64,000 nucleotides of DNA from Siphonodentalium dalli (GCA_032622095.1 CP136066.1:169332664-169396663); one strand, 5' to 3'; positions 36,771 through 49,910 are shown, numbered from the stretch's first letter. The notes: a model not told the origin generated them from the sequence alone. A program made the numbers and translations.

Positions 36771-36830
36771 TACTGACCAGTCAGGACATGCATTGTCCTG
36801 ACCAGTCAGGACATGCATTGTATGCAGATT
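36771..36830. repeat. Tandem palindrome TCCTGACCAGTCAGGA
   Basis: CTGACCAGTCAGGACATGCATTG occurs twice in a row (23 bp plus one spacer), each copy carrying the palindrome. It could bind a dimeric protein or be a replication slip. Confidence 0.7.
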
Positions 36831-37432
36831 TAGTCAAGGTCGTATCACATTGGGGTTTATTTGCCATTGTTTCAACGGTAACGCCATATCATAACTTTGC
36901 TAGTTGCATTAGTGGGGGAATTAACCCTGGAGGTGTAATTCCACCGAGAAAACATTCCACCCCACGTAGAAAGCACCGATCCACTTCATCAAGATATACG
37001 CTAAACGAACCAAGTTATCGTTCTTTTCTATCACAAATCCACACTCATCTGGAGCTAGCTTCGTAATCGCTGTACGGCCAATGTGGATAATGCACCTTAC
37101 CAACTGAGCCACTAGGGGTACGTAAGCAGACTCCAACAACCATCATGTTCTCCTGGATTATAAGCTCATGCAATGGGAATCTATTTGGGGGTCTAATAGG
37201 TTATTTAATAAACGTATTTCAAAAGGAATCAAGTCCAGTGTGGGACTATTTGACCGATATGTTATGTACAAGCCTATTTACCGTGGTAATGTGTTATACT
37301 ATGGCTCAGTAGAATAACGGTTATATGTTCATTGCGGGTTTATATATGAACCTATGTGCATATCTAGGTTCAATACGAACCATACATTATATATTTATAC
37401 ACACGCCTGTAAATAAAGTGTCTGACATTTGT

Positions 37433-37500
37433 AGAATGATGTCACTAGAGCGTGAATTTAGTGATAGCAGCACCAAATTCACCCTACTATGACCTCATTC
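37433..37500. repeat. GAGGTC hairpin repeat, copy
   Basis: A shortened member: GCGTGAATTTAGTGA and its inverse arm AAATTCACCCTA, ending GACCTCATTCTGC. Confidence 0.65.
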
Positions 37501-37695
37501 TGCTTATAACTCAACTTCCGTGAAGTATCTAAATATACATGTAGTATCAAATTAACATTGTTTTAGCTACTTTTCCCCTTCTGTTAAGTTTATATATACC
37601 CTAATTTGTAAAATGATGGTCAAGACGCACAATCGAGGTGATTTATGGGTGAACATAACCAACTTCAATATGATACTATATATATCTCCCATAAT

Positions 37696-37782
37696 GGGGT
37701 TCCCAGATGGTGAATTTGGTGACTAACCCACTGTGCGCGATGGCGTCTCTAAATTCACCCTTTCGGGACCTCATTCTGCAAA
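37696..37782. repeat. GAGGTC hairpin repeat, copy
   Basis: GGTGAATTTGGTGAC pairs with GTCTCTAAATTCACCC; the loop region contains CCACTGTGCGCGATGG. It ends GGGACCTCATTCTGCAAATG. Confidence 0.75.
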
Positions 37783-37879
37783 TGTCGGATACATTATTTC
37801 CAGGATTTCGTATACAATTTCCCAGCGAATATGTTGCAGTCAACAACATAATAGCACTCTGCCTTGGTCGAATAACGTC

Positions 37880-38275
37880 TCGTTAAGACACGTGGTAAAT
37901 CGAAACTTACATGATACAAACATTGAGAGTATTGAGATACCGTTGTATGTGTTTGTGTCATTACGACAACGGGGGTGTCCGCATATTCTTGTGACAATAG
38001 GTTCACATTGAACCTAAATATTCACATGGGTTCAAATTGGACTTATCTGAATCTGAAATGAGCACATGAGTGAACTTAAATGTATACCCGTTATTCCGTT
38101 GAATGGCGCGGGCCACTTGAAAAAACACATTGCCATCATATATAACATAAGCTTGTATTGCTCAAATAGTGCCACAGTGGACTTATGTCGTTTTAAAATA
38201 CGTTCACATTGAACATATTTCGACGTCCGAAATATCTTCATATTGAACTTATGATCCAGGAGAACAGCTGACACG
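37880..38275. repeat. Dispersed foldback repeat, copy 2
   Basis: Homologous to 1330-1650 over most of its length. It ends with TTCATATTGAACTTATGATC, the inverse of the AGGTTCA motifs. No gene is seen in it. Confidence 0.6.
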
Positions 38276-38633
38276 ATAACCCATGACCGGATATATACAC
38301 TGACGACATACCGGACTGGTATTGAACAGCCATTATTTTATATAATCGATTGCCAGCTGAAAAATGGATATTCATGCTATATATCTACGAGTGACCCCCG
38401 TCAACAAAACATTTTAAGACAGTGGAACAGTGTTCGCGCTGGACCTAATTTTTTAATTAGCTTTCCGTCTCCATTTGGGGTAAACAAAAATTGGCCAAAA
38501 GTTTAGCCAAATGAAATTTTAATTAGCAAAATTCGAAAAAAGTTTGGCCATTGGCTAATTTGACCACCGACAGTGTGAACATTGCAGTGGAATGGCCGAA
38601 TATTCTTACATTATACAAATGTTTAAAATGTCC

Positions 38634-39053
38634 TTACACGCTATCAGGGCTCAAAATCTGACGAGAATCAGAATCATGATATATTCTTTGTTTGATTCTT
38701 TTAAAAGCAGCTGTATCCTTTGTTTCTCGTAAAATGTTATGGATTTTGAGGCATGCGCTAGAGGCGTAAAACGTATCAGAAGATACTGGCCATGCATGGT
38801 GCGCGTGTGGACTGAAAGTACACGCGACTTTCATTGTCAATATACACTGCATGTAGCAATATGTGCCGCAAGTCACACGTACGGGTAACTGAATACATGT
38901 ATGTTTACTGTTTAAATTATTACAATCACATTTAATAAAGGTGTATACATGCGCAACTCGGCGTTCATTAAACTGGTAGTCTTCGCTGCGAACTTCATAC
39001 GAGGGCAAATGGCTGAGATAGGAGGTTGTCATCACCAGGGCCAGAACACACAT
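38634..39053 (-). CDS. Uncertain open frame, possibly a secreted Cys-rich peptide
   Basis: A 139-codon minus-strand frame starts with MCVLALVMTTSYLSHLP, which looks like a weak signal peptide. It later has eight cysteines, including IKCDCNN and PVRVTCGTYCYMQC. The spacing of the latter faintly recalls cystine-knot hormones, but only a short stretch fits and the C-terminal cysteines expected for that fold are absent. Splice sites, a Kozak context and homologues are not apparent. A chance ORF of this length is expected about once in such a window, so it is listed only as a possibility. Confidence 0.12.
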   Translation of the reverse strand: MCVLALVMTTSYLSHLPSYEVRSEDYQFNERRVAHVYTFIKCDCNNLNSKHTCIQLPVRVTCGTYCYMQCILTMKVACTFSPHAHHAWPVSSDTFYASSACLKIHNILRETKDTAAFKRIKQRIYHDSDSRQILSPDSV

Positions 39054-39159
39054 CACCCATCTAGTATCTAAACCAAACCGGCGTTGATTCTACATCTGTT
39101 TAAGACATATATAAACTTTTGAATGGCGGGATAAACTCGCACGTGGACTGGAAATTCAT

Positions 39160-39332
39160 AGTGCACATTCAAAAATAAGAAATCGTTAAAACTCATGTTT
39201 ATAACTGAAATTTACACGTAAAATAGCGATTGTGCCCCAATTTTGAACTTCAAACACACCTCAACTATTTAAATATATGTTCGTAAAATGCTCATAATTG
39301 CTTTCACTGAAACTCCTGAATACATTGGTAAC
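39160..39332 (+). repeat. Dispersed repeat preceding the minisatellite
   Basis: ATTCAAAAATAAGAAATCGT, ATTGTGCCCCAATTTTGAAC and TGTTCGTAAAATGC match 6405-6560 in order. At 6620-6680 that copy is followed by only about one minisatellite-like unit. Confidence 0.75.
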
Positions 39333-39970
39333 TCAGGATCATGAACGTCTGAAGTGACGGTTTAGAGATTACATTGTTGACGTAGGATCCTGAACGTGTG
39401 AAATGACGGTTTAGAGATTACATCGGTTACGTAGGATCCTGAACGTGTGAAGTGACGGATTAGAGATTACATTGGTGACGTATTATCCTGAACGTGTGAA
39501 GTGACGGTTTAGAGTTTACATTGGTTACGTAGGATCCTGAACGTGTGAAGTGACGGTTTAGATATTACATTGGTGACGTGGGATCCTGAACGTCTGAAGT
39601 GACGGTTTAGAGATTACATTGGTGACTTAGGATCCTGAACGTCTGAAGTGACGGTTTAGAGATTACATTGGTGACGTAGGATCCTGAACGTCTGAAGTGA
39701 CGGTTTAGAGATTACGTTGGTGACGTACGATCCTGAACGTCTATAGTGACGGTTTAAAGATTACATTGGTGACGTAGGATCCTGAACGTCTAAAGTGATG
39801 GTTTAGAGATTACAATGGTGACGTAGGATCCTGAACGTCGGAAGCGACGGTTTAGAGATTACATTGGTGACGTAGGATCCTGAACGTCTGGAGCGACGGT
39901 TTAGAGATTACATTGGTGACGTAGGATCCTGAACGTCTGAAGCGACGGTTTAGATATTACATTGGTGACT
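39333..39970 (+). repeat. 49-bp minisatellite, 13 units
   Basis: Units of exactly 49 bp (GATCCTGAACGTCTGAAGTG, ACGGTTTAGAGATTACATTG, GTGACGTAG) with few substitutions. Variants such as GTGTG for GTCTG cluster in the first units. CTTCATA(C/T)GAGGGCAA occurs on both sides (38995, 40001). Confidence 0.92.
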
Positions 39971-41448
39971 ATGTTCCCGGCCCTGAATATATCTTCGCCT
40001 TCATATGAGGGCAAGTGACTGAGTCGGCATGTTTTTTGTCGCTAGTCTACACGTGGAAGTGTACAGGAAACAGCATGGTATACACACATTTGAAATACAC
40101 AATTTAATGGCGTCATTTAGCACTGTCGAATAATAACACATAGGCATTATATGTACATAGTTAACATAGCAAACCAAACAAATACAGATGAAGACGTAGA
40201 AAGTTGAATTAGTATAATTTGGTCTTATGTCGATAAGGTGTCTCATGGGATCAGCAGCAATATTGGCCCCGATAGTTATCACTAATGCGCCCGGTCCCGT
40301 GTTTAAATTAACGCACAATGCTCAATTGCGTTTGTTCTGATTTGTCAGTAATGCGTGTTTATTTGTAAGGGGATCACGATAAACTTATAAACGGTATCTG
40401 CGTATATAGTTCAAGGACGGACAAAGGAAATTGAAGAATATTTGTGCATAAATAAACAACTATATTTCATGAAGTCCATTGCTGGTTAGAACTTTCAATG
40501 TACAACGGGACACAGCAAACCTTCGAAAAATAATATGGCATCTGCTTTCTGTTCGTCGTGGTCTAGCACCAGCTGCAACACGCATGATTTCTTGACCATC
40601 ACATTTACCAGATTGCGTTACAGGCATGTACAGATGACCATACATGCATACATTGAAGTAGGTTCTTTTGGATGCGGCAGTACTTATTACCGAAGAACGA
40701 AGAAAATTCTTCCACACAAACACGTCTGAGAAATGGTAGAAATTAACCTGTACAAACTTCAGTTCAGTTTCATGGAAAACATAGCGTTTATAAAGCCCAC
40801 GCAAGCAAGGTATGTCATATCACGTATTCAACTACTATATAGTAGCTATATTAAAATATTATAGTTGCATTTGACTATCTCTAATACGTGCAGTTGATGA
40901 AAGAGGCACATGTGGTAGGTACAGTAAAGGTATCCATACGAATATTCAACGATGACCTGATCATCAGTCTTCTACCATCTATCTGGGTCAATATGTGGCA
41001 TGGAGGAACCTCCGTAGCGGCCAGTTAATGATATTCAAAAGGACATACTTGTATTACTAGATACACGACAATGGACTTGCGTACGTTGCTGCATAACAAA
41101 CTGTATTTGAAGTGTGTACAATTGTTGTATTAATGTGCACATTCCAGTGTGGCTGTACACGGTGAAGCACCATCCCACAATTTTATCAAAAATATGGATC
41201 TGGTATAGTCAAATATAACTAAAATAGTTTAAGGTAACTATATTATTTGAATGTAACTATATTAGTTGAATAATCCAGACTTGTACACTGGTTAGGAACA
41301 CCATTAAAAAAAAACTCCAGAGTTTCGTTCCTGACACGCATGTTCTTCGTCGTTGGACGGTGAAAACGCCTCTACTTGAAGGGACATTTAAATACTTTGT
41401 ACTGCTCTATCAAAGTGTGTGTGTGCGAGTAGCAGGGTTCCCGGTGTC
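39971..41448. other. Probable 3' flank of gene B; no other gene
   Basis: It includes the 3' UTR side of gene B. Overlapping frames at 40460-40804 and 40535-40729 on opposite strands show no domain. Confidence 0.4.
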
Positions 41449-41477
41449 TCACTTCGTTGTCATCATTTGTACGAACT
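41449..41477 (-). CDS. Calmodulin gene B, exon 5 (last coding exon, 29 bp)
   Basis: Read on the minus strand, a long T-rich tract and GCAG precede AG TTC GTA CAA ATG ATG ACA ACG AAG TGA. With the G carried from exon 4 this gives EFVQMMTTK and a stop, matching the calmodulin C-terminus EFVTMMTSK. The 29-bp size is that of the last calmodulin coding exon in vertebrates. It lies about 0.9 kb downstream of exon 4. The EFVQMM and TTK variants distinguish this paralogue. The 3' UTR continues towards lower coordinates; no clear polyadenylation signal was identified. Confidence 0.93.
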
Positions 41478-42282
41478 CTGCAAAAAAAGAAAAAGGTTCA
41501 TTAAAGCCACATGGCGGTTTGCGCTCCAAAATACACAAGAGTATTTCGCTTTTGAAATTTTCTCAGTATCGAAATAGGTCGATGAATATCTGAACTACCT
41601 TTCTACGAGCATTATGTAACCCAAAAAGACTCATTGAAGTAATGAAAAATACAACTGTGAACGCGGTGTTTGGGTCCCAAACACAAAACAGCCATTTGCA
41701 CGACAAAGAACAGAAAAATAAGTTTGTCTGACTTCTGGCAAAAAGTTGAAAACGGCTGAAATATGGCTGTGACTTTGGCAAGTGTTTTTCAGAGCATATG
41801 AAGCCGGTACATAAATAGTTCTTTTATTTATCGTCCTATCGTATCCGTCGCCCTAAATTACGTAGAAAAAATTTGGAGGTTCGAATGAGCCATGTCCGTT
41901 TAAATTGACGAATATATGTGATTTTAGCATCCAAAGAGGCAGAAGCTAGTGATTATAGCAGTCCGCCATTTTGCTAACCCATGTAATTAATATGGTACTG
42001 GGAAAGAGAAATATATGTTGAGTTAACTATTGTTTTAATAAATGAACCTGAAGTTTAGATTAAATACGTGTGCAATATCAAAGTCAACAGTTTGGAATTG
42101 CACATGGCGAATTTGGGACTGGTTCATGGGGGTGCAGTTGGAAATTCCAAACTAAATTCCCCGAACTTGATATGTCTGTTTAATAATATGGCTGCATTAA
42201 TTCACAGACAACTGCTTCATATATAACATTTGCTGCGAAGATTTGCATGGAAACCCCCCCCCCCCCCATTCAAAATTGATCA

Positions 42283-42717
<435 letters not shown>

Positions 42718-42940
42718 TTAGTTCATATATAGGTCGTTTGTTGAACTTATTATCTAAACATTTCCCTCAATAAATAGGGCTCTTTCTGCACCTGTCATCT
42801 GCTTGTATCACCTCAACATCCATCCAATGAACACTTTTTACCTGACTGAGGGAATCCATTCAGTGTAGAAATGGTAAATATTAAATATATATTTAGAGTC
42901 ACGTTTGTTGTTACAGAAGACAAGGTATACAAAGCAGAAT

Positions 42941-43310
42941 GAGGTCCCTCAGAGGGTGAATTTAGTGATGCTAGCCCGATGTGCGGGATGGCGTCACTTA
43001 ACACACCCTCATTCAAATGTTACACTTCAATCTGATCCTACACGTAGGTCCCACAGAGCAATTGAGGCCTAAGCAGAATGAGGTCACCAGAGGGTGAACT
43101 TAGTGATGCTAGCCCGGCGTGCGGGATGGCGTCACTAAATCAACCCTCAGGGGGACCACATTCTGCAAATGTCAGATTTCAATCTGATCCTAGATCTCCG
43201 ATATAACAATTGAGGGCGAATCAGTTAAGGTTCACATAGGGTGAATTTGGTGATGCAAGCCCGCTGTGTGAGATAGGGTCAATAAATTCACCCTCTGGGG
43301 ACCTCATTAT
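42941..43310. repeat. Tandem array of three GAGGTC hairpin repeats
   Basis: Three units (42941-43010, 43080-43170, 43230-43310) are each a self-complementary block. CAGAGGGTGAATTTAGTGA and GTCACTAAATTCACCCTCTG face each other around GCTAGCCCG(N)(N)GTGCGGGATG. Linkers contain TGATCCTA and CAATTGAGG. They lie in gene B intron 3. Confidence 0.85.
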
Positions 43311-43339
43311 ACAACTGTCACACTAAATACACACATTGT

Positions 43340-44800
43340 TGGACTGACATGATCGTCAGTTGGGAGTTCGGGTATTAGGTGGCAAATGTCTAACAGTTGG
43401 GTTCCTTGAGATACAACTAACGCAAGGGGTGCAAACTAAATTTCCCCAACTTGGGAATGTTCAAGGGGTGCACACAATTATAATGTATATATCATATAGC
43501 CACGTCCCTGACGCACTCACATGGCTTGATGGCTTCAGCTGGCGGTTTCCAGGTTTAATTTCGAACTGCACCCCTTGAACCAGACCAGGTTCTGGAAATT
43601 CCATTTTCACCAGACACTTAAGTTGGGAACATTATCCAACTGACTGCCATTTTTTCAGTCCACACAATTGACCGAAAGTAGAACAAATAAATGCAACGGT
43701 CGCAACGTCAAATTTGATTGGTTAAGATAGTCCAGCTTACCAATCGGGATGCGCCTTTTATTGCTAATTTCTAAACGAGCGCGCCACTTGTAAAACAAAT
43801 AGGAAATTTCGTCCTCAGTACGGCATGGTTGGCAACTCAAACTACGATAATAATTCAAACATATTTGTTGAGTAAAATTTCCAAATGCTGCTTTGTCGGC
43901 ATACCATTTACAAACTGTTCACAAATTTGACCAAAGTATGTGTGTGTGTGGGGGGTGGGGGGGGGGGGGGGGGGTCCGTAAACACAATTTAAATCTATAA
44001 TTTTCTACCAATAATTGCGCAGAATTGTACATGCACATACCCTTTTGTGTTATCGACAATTCACTTGCAATTGAGTTGTGCATTTAAGGTAGTAGGTTTA
44101 GAAGCTATATATAATACCATACACTTATCAAGTGGAAAGTGTCATGTTTTAAACTATCGGCAACACCCCAGCATTGACCAACCTGTTCAGATTTTCAACA
44201 GTTAGAAAGTTCATGCCTGACACAACATCCGTTGGAAATGTAAAACTGTTTTTGATAGTTCGATGTTCCAACCAGTACTTATTATAAATTTGTTGTCAGG
44301 GGGGTATTTCCATTAGATACAGGAACGTAGCCATAGAGTATATCACCGTTGTGGGGGGGGGGGGGGGGGGGAGGCGTCCACCTTGAAATTTCCAACTTCA
44401 CCCCCCCCACCCCCCTCCAACCAGACCAACTCCCAGGTTAGCATAATTCCATTTCCACTCCACCCTTGGGTTGGAACTTTCTAACTGGTACCTAAAGCTT
44501 TCCAACTATTGGTACTTTCCATCCCAACTCCCATTATAAAGGTTGGAAAATTGCCAACTTATGGTCACGTCACAACAAAATTTGTAACCAAAAGTAAACA
44601 AATATGCCACTGTTCGTCTAAAAACAACACAACTTCTCAACTAATTACTGGTTGGAAAATCAAACCGTGGAAAAAATTCAACATAGTGTAAAATTTCAAA
44701 TTAATGTTTTATCAGGCGTGACTTTTCCAACTGTTGAAAATTTTGAACTAAGTTGGGGTGGACACCCCCAAAAACCCCTGTCGCCAAGTCCCTGATCAGA
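43340..44800. repeat. TTGGAAA/TTCCAAC-rich foldback with long G and C runs
   Basis: GTTGGAA and TTCCAAC motifs recur many times around G runs at 43951-43974 and 44345-44372. The right end, ACCCCTGTCGCCAAGTCCCTG (near 44776), is the inverse of the left end of the related element at 54405. Non-coding, in gene B intron 3. Confidence 0.55.
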
Positions 44801-44927
44801 TAGAAGGCACAAGTTGGAAAATTCCAACCCAACGGGAGATGTACGTTTTAAAAGGAATCTCTGTGTTACATAAAACATTGCCACAAACGTGAACCATGTA
44901 ACCTTCAACCTATCCCCTATGTCGTTA

Positions 44928-45149
<222 letters not shown>

Positions 45150-45721
45150 TCATTAGCTAGGGTTCCTACACTTTTATTTAGCGCTTTTGTCTCCTTAAGG
45201 TGATGTGAAACACTCCAGCAGGGTAATCACATATACATTGAGAATAATCTTTCTCAAATTAGTTATTAGTTACGAATATTAATCCAAATTAACGAAATAC
45301 AGTCATTCTTATATATTAATTACATGCAAATACATGCAATGACTCTCGGTGGCGAAATAATTTGTGCTAGATTATCACAGATAGTAGTTGGGTCTCGAGA
45401 TGTAAATATTTACAATTTTGCGTAGTTCAGAACTTCAGACGGTGGTTTCTATTGAGTTCTATGGTCGATTTCTTTGAAATTTTCGGCGGTGTTAGTAGAA
45501 TGTTACATTCCCCAGGTTGGCATAGCGCCTGAATACTAACTTATTAATTTTACGTGCCTGAACAAGTCCATAATATGTCTTTAACATCCATCCGAATGAA
45601 TAACAGACCATTCCAATATACACTTTTTACTGACTGGGGGAATCCATTTAGTATAGAATGGGTTAATAGTTTAACATATATTTAGTGTGACATTTGTTGT
45701 TTCAGCAGATGAGGCCTAAGT

Positions 45722-45812
45722 TGAATGAGGTCCACATAGGGGTGTTTATTGAAACTATCCAACACAGCGGGCTAGCATTACTAAATTCACATCTGGGTAC
45801 TTCAATTTGTAA
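45722..45812. repeat. GAGGTC hairpin repeat, copy
   Basis: GAATGAGGTCCACATAGGGG, a diverged central part with CAGCGGGCTAGC, then TACTAAATTCACATCTGGG. It lies in gene B intron 2. Confidence 0.65.
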
Positions 45813-46687
45813 ATGTCACACTAAATTCACAAATTCTTGGACTTATAGGACCATCCGTTGGTAATTCCAACCATTATGTGTGTCAAGTTGGATACATTGA
45901 GATACCTCTAACGCAAGGGGTGTAAACTGCAATAAACAAGACCTTACATAAGCAATGGCGCTTTCCACAACTGTCGATCAAATACATATTAGCAAATATA
46001 TTCTACTAATCAACGACTGAGTGGGTCGTTTTTTTGTGCATCAAACTTCTTATACCACTTTCGTTCACCCTAAGTTGACAACCCGGGCATAAATTTGGAT
46101 AATCCTTGCTTGGTCCGCCACGCGGAGCAGGGACCCTTTTGGGTGAATGCCCCTAAATCGCACAGAATGGCAACTGGTCAAGATCAAGATAATTTCAATC
46201 AGTAATAAACCGGGAAACTTATTAGAAAAAGTGATCACAAAGTTATCCGATTAACACGCAATTATGTTGAGAGTCAAAGCGTGATTTTTTGAAGAGGTTG
46301 GAGAGAATCGTCGGGATATTGGCTCACACAATGTACTGTATTTAACGTGTTCTAAATTCGTTCAACAGTTCAAAGCGATCGGGCGAATACCATAGGAGAT
46401 ACGGCGGGAACTCACATGTACAGTTTAAGGTGTTAATATATAGAACTATTAGAAGCCTTGCGATAATTACCTGTGGCCCATAGTATGTCGCAGTCACTCA
46501 TTCGCTAGTGATGTTTGAATAAAACTATATACACCATTATTCTGATTGCACCATGTATAGTGCTCGCTAATCCTCGCCACTCAATGTGTCGGCGTTGAGT
46601 GTTTTCCATATCGACACTCTTTATATCATTACTATATATGTATACTGTACACCCTCATGTAAGGATAACTGAAATTAATCAACTAAC
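45813..46687. other. Gene B intron 2, no further feature
   Basis: No exon-like match or element recognised in this part of the intron. Confidence 0.45.
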
Positions 46688-46718
46688 CTCCTATCTGTTC
46701 TTCTGTCAGTTGATCGGC
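46688..46718 (-). CDS. Calmodulin gene B, exon 2 (31 bp)
   Basis: On the minus strand the exon follows TTTTTTCAG and ends at GGAG|GTTAG. It is exactly 31 bp and reads ADQLTEEQIG plus one base. Joined to exon 3 it gives ADQLTEEQIGEYKEAF, the calmodulin N-terminus with G for A and Y for F. It starts directly at A2 in phase 0, so the initiator methionine must come from an upstream exon that ends in ATG, as in vertebrate calmodulin genes. Such an exon is proposed at 54115-54117. Confidence 0.93.
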
Positions 46719-48110
46719 CTGAAAAAATAAATGAGTCTAATAAATCCATCGTTTGTTTCAGTTTCCGGATTAAACGTTGAGTGTTAAAGTTAAACATACA
46801 GGTTTTACCACCACATTTCTTATTAAATAGTTCGTCGTGATAAAGCCAGACACTCTGAGAAAATGTACATAGTGTAATATGTAAATCAACTGATTTGAAC
46901 GGTTTCAGTTCATTGAAAGAAAGGCACTTCATTGTTGTGCCAATAAAATATTTACCAATGCACGCTTAACTGTTTAAATGGACCAGACCAATGGCATTAA
47001 AACAGTTTTCATATATAAAGAAACTAATTCTTGTCTAATCGTTGGGAACAGACTGCATGTGTCCGAACTTCTGACGGCTGCGAGAGACGAGGAGCGTATA
47101 ATGTCCGCGGACGATAATAACATGACAAGGGGACTATTTTATCCATTAAATAGTTCTATTAATCAGGCAGTCTGCATTTCGAAAAGCCCAAAGAAAAACA
47201 GAAGCGTACTTATTTATATTTTAGAATTACCTACCTTATTTAAATGCGAGATCGTACTACACACTTGAGGGTCTGGTCTTGTGAAGAATGGTTACTCGTT
47301 ACTTGGAAATTGTATACACAAACAAAATTGAATTTTAAAGATGCGGGCGGCGTTGGCGTTGGCGGTGGATATGCTGTTTAAATATTCACCTCCGTCAAAA
47401 ACCGCCATAAACAGAAGGAATAGTAAGATATAGACAGACTTTGTTCTTATGCCAATCAGAAATATGGCATAAACAGTATGTTATTGTCATTTTTCCCTTT
47501 GTTATGTAAACAAAAGCAAAACAATGTTACGTTACCTGCCTTTTGTTTAGATCCGATATGGTAAAAATAAAGAGCGTTATTTGTTACTGTTTTCCCCGAT
47601 ATGGAAATAATAAAGAGCGTTTATATCATTTTTGTGTGATTAACCAATATAATTGCGTTGTGTTGTGTAAACAGAAGCACAACTTATGTAACACGATATA
47701 CACCATCGTACGCCTGTTTACGCGCTGATTATGTTTGGCATATGAGCGGAACTGTATATATTTTGGTGTTCCTTCTGTTGATGGCGATTTGAACAAATAT
47801 AAATATTTCTCTCAAGAAGCAATTTTGCTGGTATATACAGAGCTATTAAGTTAGTAACAAACACGGTAACCCAAAACTGTTGTCGAAGTCAATTGAATTT
47901 CTGTCATACAGATCACGTCGAATAGATATCATGTAATACAATTTGCACAGACCTAACACAAGACAAGTGGAACAGTTTCTGTTAATTGCAAATTTATCCG
48001 AGAATTAATGAGAACTAACCAATTTGTCGTTTAGCGATAGTTTTTTTTTAGCAAGTTGTCGAGAACTGGATTATTACCATGTTTTAAATTAGGGTCGGTT
48101 GGATCATCTA
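46719..48110. other. Proposed gene B intron 1, proximal part
   Basis: Contains two near copies of CCGATATGG then AATAAAGAGCGTT (47553-47620). Related AACGCTCTTTAT occurs at 2422, 3058 and 53545. No gene recognised. Confidence 0.45.
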
Positions 48111-48119
48111 TGACAAAGA

Positions 48120-48895
48120 ACGCGTTTGTTGTTTCATTCTCCATGTTTACGGCATATATTGAAGTGCGTTGTGTATGCTTGTTTTGATCGTTTGGTGTCA
48201 ACCAGATGGAACATCTTTAGTCTGAGAAAGGGTGGGACTTATTTCAGGGATGTGACCAGGACAATCATTGGGTACAATTGCGTATTTCGACCACACACGT
48301 GAACCAATTTTCGCAGCTTGACTAATTTTCGTTTGCACTTCCATCGATATTAAATTATAATTTTTCACCTGGGGTCTGAAACCTTCAGAATGATAATAAA
48401 TTTCAACCAAAACACCCCTGTGATTGTACATTTTCTGACCGAGATCGAATAGATATACTTTTCACTAGATGTTGGTTGGTTATTTGTAATAGAAACATTC
48501 GACTATCGTTTCCTTCCGAAATATCCAACTGTTCCAAGAGTTCTTCCAGCACTAATTTACGATAATGACCGTTCCTTGTTTTATTTACAATTTAAAGGGT
48601 ATATTAAATGGCGATTTGAAAACATTCTTTACGCTTGTTATGGTTTGCTGTCAAACATGGGTCATCTTTATAATACTAACTGTGAGAAAAGGGTGACACA
48701 TGACGTTGTTGGAGAGCGATTTTGGGGCGAGGGCCTGGTCTAAATTTCGATCGCCCGTGTGAACCAGTCGGTGTTCTCAACTTAACTAATTTTAGATCCC
48801 CTCGATATTTAATTAAAATATTCACCTGGTACCTGAAACCATCCAACTGATCAAAAATGCCAACCAAATCACCCCCCTAACCGAGTGCGAATTAA
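48120..48895 (-). repeat. Two diverged direct repeats with exon-like blocks
   Basis: The units 48120-48480 and 48600-48895 align. On the minus strand both contain a frame ending before a GTGAA donor-like site: VLVEIYYHSEGFRPQ and DLVGIFDQLDGFRYQ. The second half of each is similar as well. Shared protein-level pattern LVxI...GFRxQ suggests a coding origin, but no family is recognised. Retroposon fragments remain likely. Confidence 0.4.
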
Positions 48896-49559
48896 TATCA
48901 CATTTGATTGAAACTAAGAAAATATTCAACGCACTTTACAATAGATATTGGCTGTTTATTTACACGAAGAGAAGCACCAAATCATTGTTTCTTTACGACT
49001 GCTGTTCTTCCAGCCACGTGTATACAAATGTTCCACTTGTGGAACAAACCGGAGCATTCAATAAAACAAAAGCTCTGACAGCTAAACAAAGCCCCCATCC
49101 CCAGCAAATGCTTGGCCCCTGTGAGAGGCAAAGGAATGGGTGGCTGATTAAGGCGGGATAACTCTCTGGGTCAGGGATATACCTTGTCGACGAGAGTGGG
49201 TTAGGACCGGAGGCTCGTTCTCGACGAAAACTGCGAGTTCAGACTAAAATTATATGTCAAATTGTAGGTCTAGGTTTGCAGTATCAGAAACCAGTGGCAT
49301 TTTCTGGGAAAATGTAAGCTATAAGTGGCACAATTTTGTCTTCGAATGTACCCTTTGGCATTCGTACGCAAACAACGCAAAACCCAATTTACCCTAAAAC
49401 ATAACTTTGTGACATGTGGCTACGTGCCTCCACTACAATTCCATTTGAAAATATTTAACGTTTCCCACATGGACTACCCACAGAAACGAATTTACCAAGC
49501 CCACTAAACTAGTCTAAACACGTGGTTTCGGAATCCATTATGTCGATTTATTTGTCACC

Positions 49560-49910
49560 TGACAGGGGGGGGGGGGGATGGGTACATAGGCGTCAAAAAT
49601 TTACACGTAAATGTTTTCCTTATTCATTTAGGGGGGGGGGGGGTTGTCGGAAAAAATTTGCATGTAATTTTTTTCCAAATATGTATTTTCAGACTCACAA
49701 ACCGAACCGAGTTGTTGTCCGGCTGGGGTAGATTTGATTTTTTTTTTCTTGGGGGGGGGGGGGGGGGGGGAGCAAATGGTCAGTGAAAAAAACTGCAGTT
49801 TTTGCTGTTTTGGGGGGGGGGGGGGGGGGTAACCAAACCGAAGAAAACAGTTTCTTCCACCCTGTGTCTGCAGTTTTTTTCCCCCGCCCCCCCCCCCCCC
49901 CCCCCTGCAC
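49560..49910. repeat. Cluster of G and C homopolymers
   Basis: Four G runs of 13-20 (49566, 49631, 49751, 49811) and one C run (49886-49905) within 350 bp. Poly-Gly, Pro and Arg ORFs here are artefacts of the runs. Run lengths are unlikely to be exact. Confidence 0.8.

Noticed and set aside
36037-37066. Open frames of 132 and 152 codons
   Set aside because: No domain or signal; the second includes the palindrome repeat and an A-box-like stretch. Within chance expectation.
37040-37130. tRNA gene on the minus strand (GTGGCTCAGTTGGTA)
   Set aside because: An A-box-like segment is present, but no B box or cloverleaf follows. At most a SINE remnant.
37608-37630. TAATTTGTAAAATGATGG as last exon of gene A
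   Set aside because: The ATGATG is out of frame with the FV codons and a TGA interrupts.
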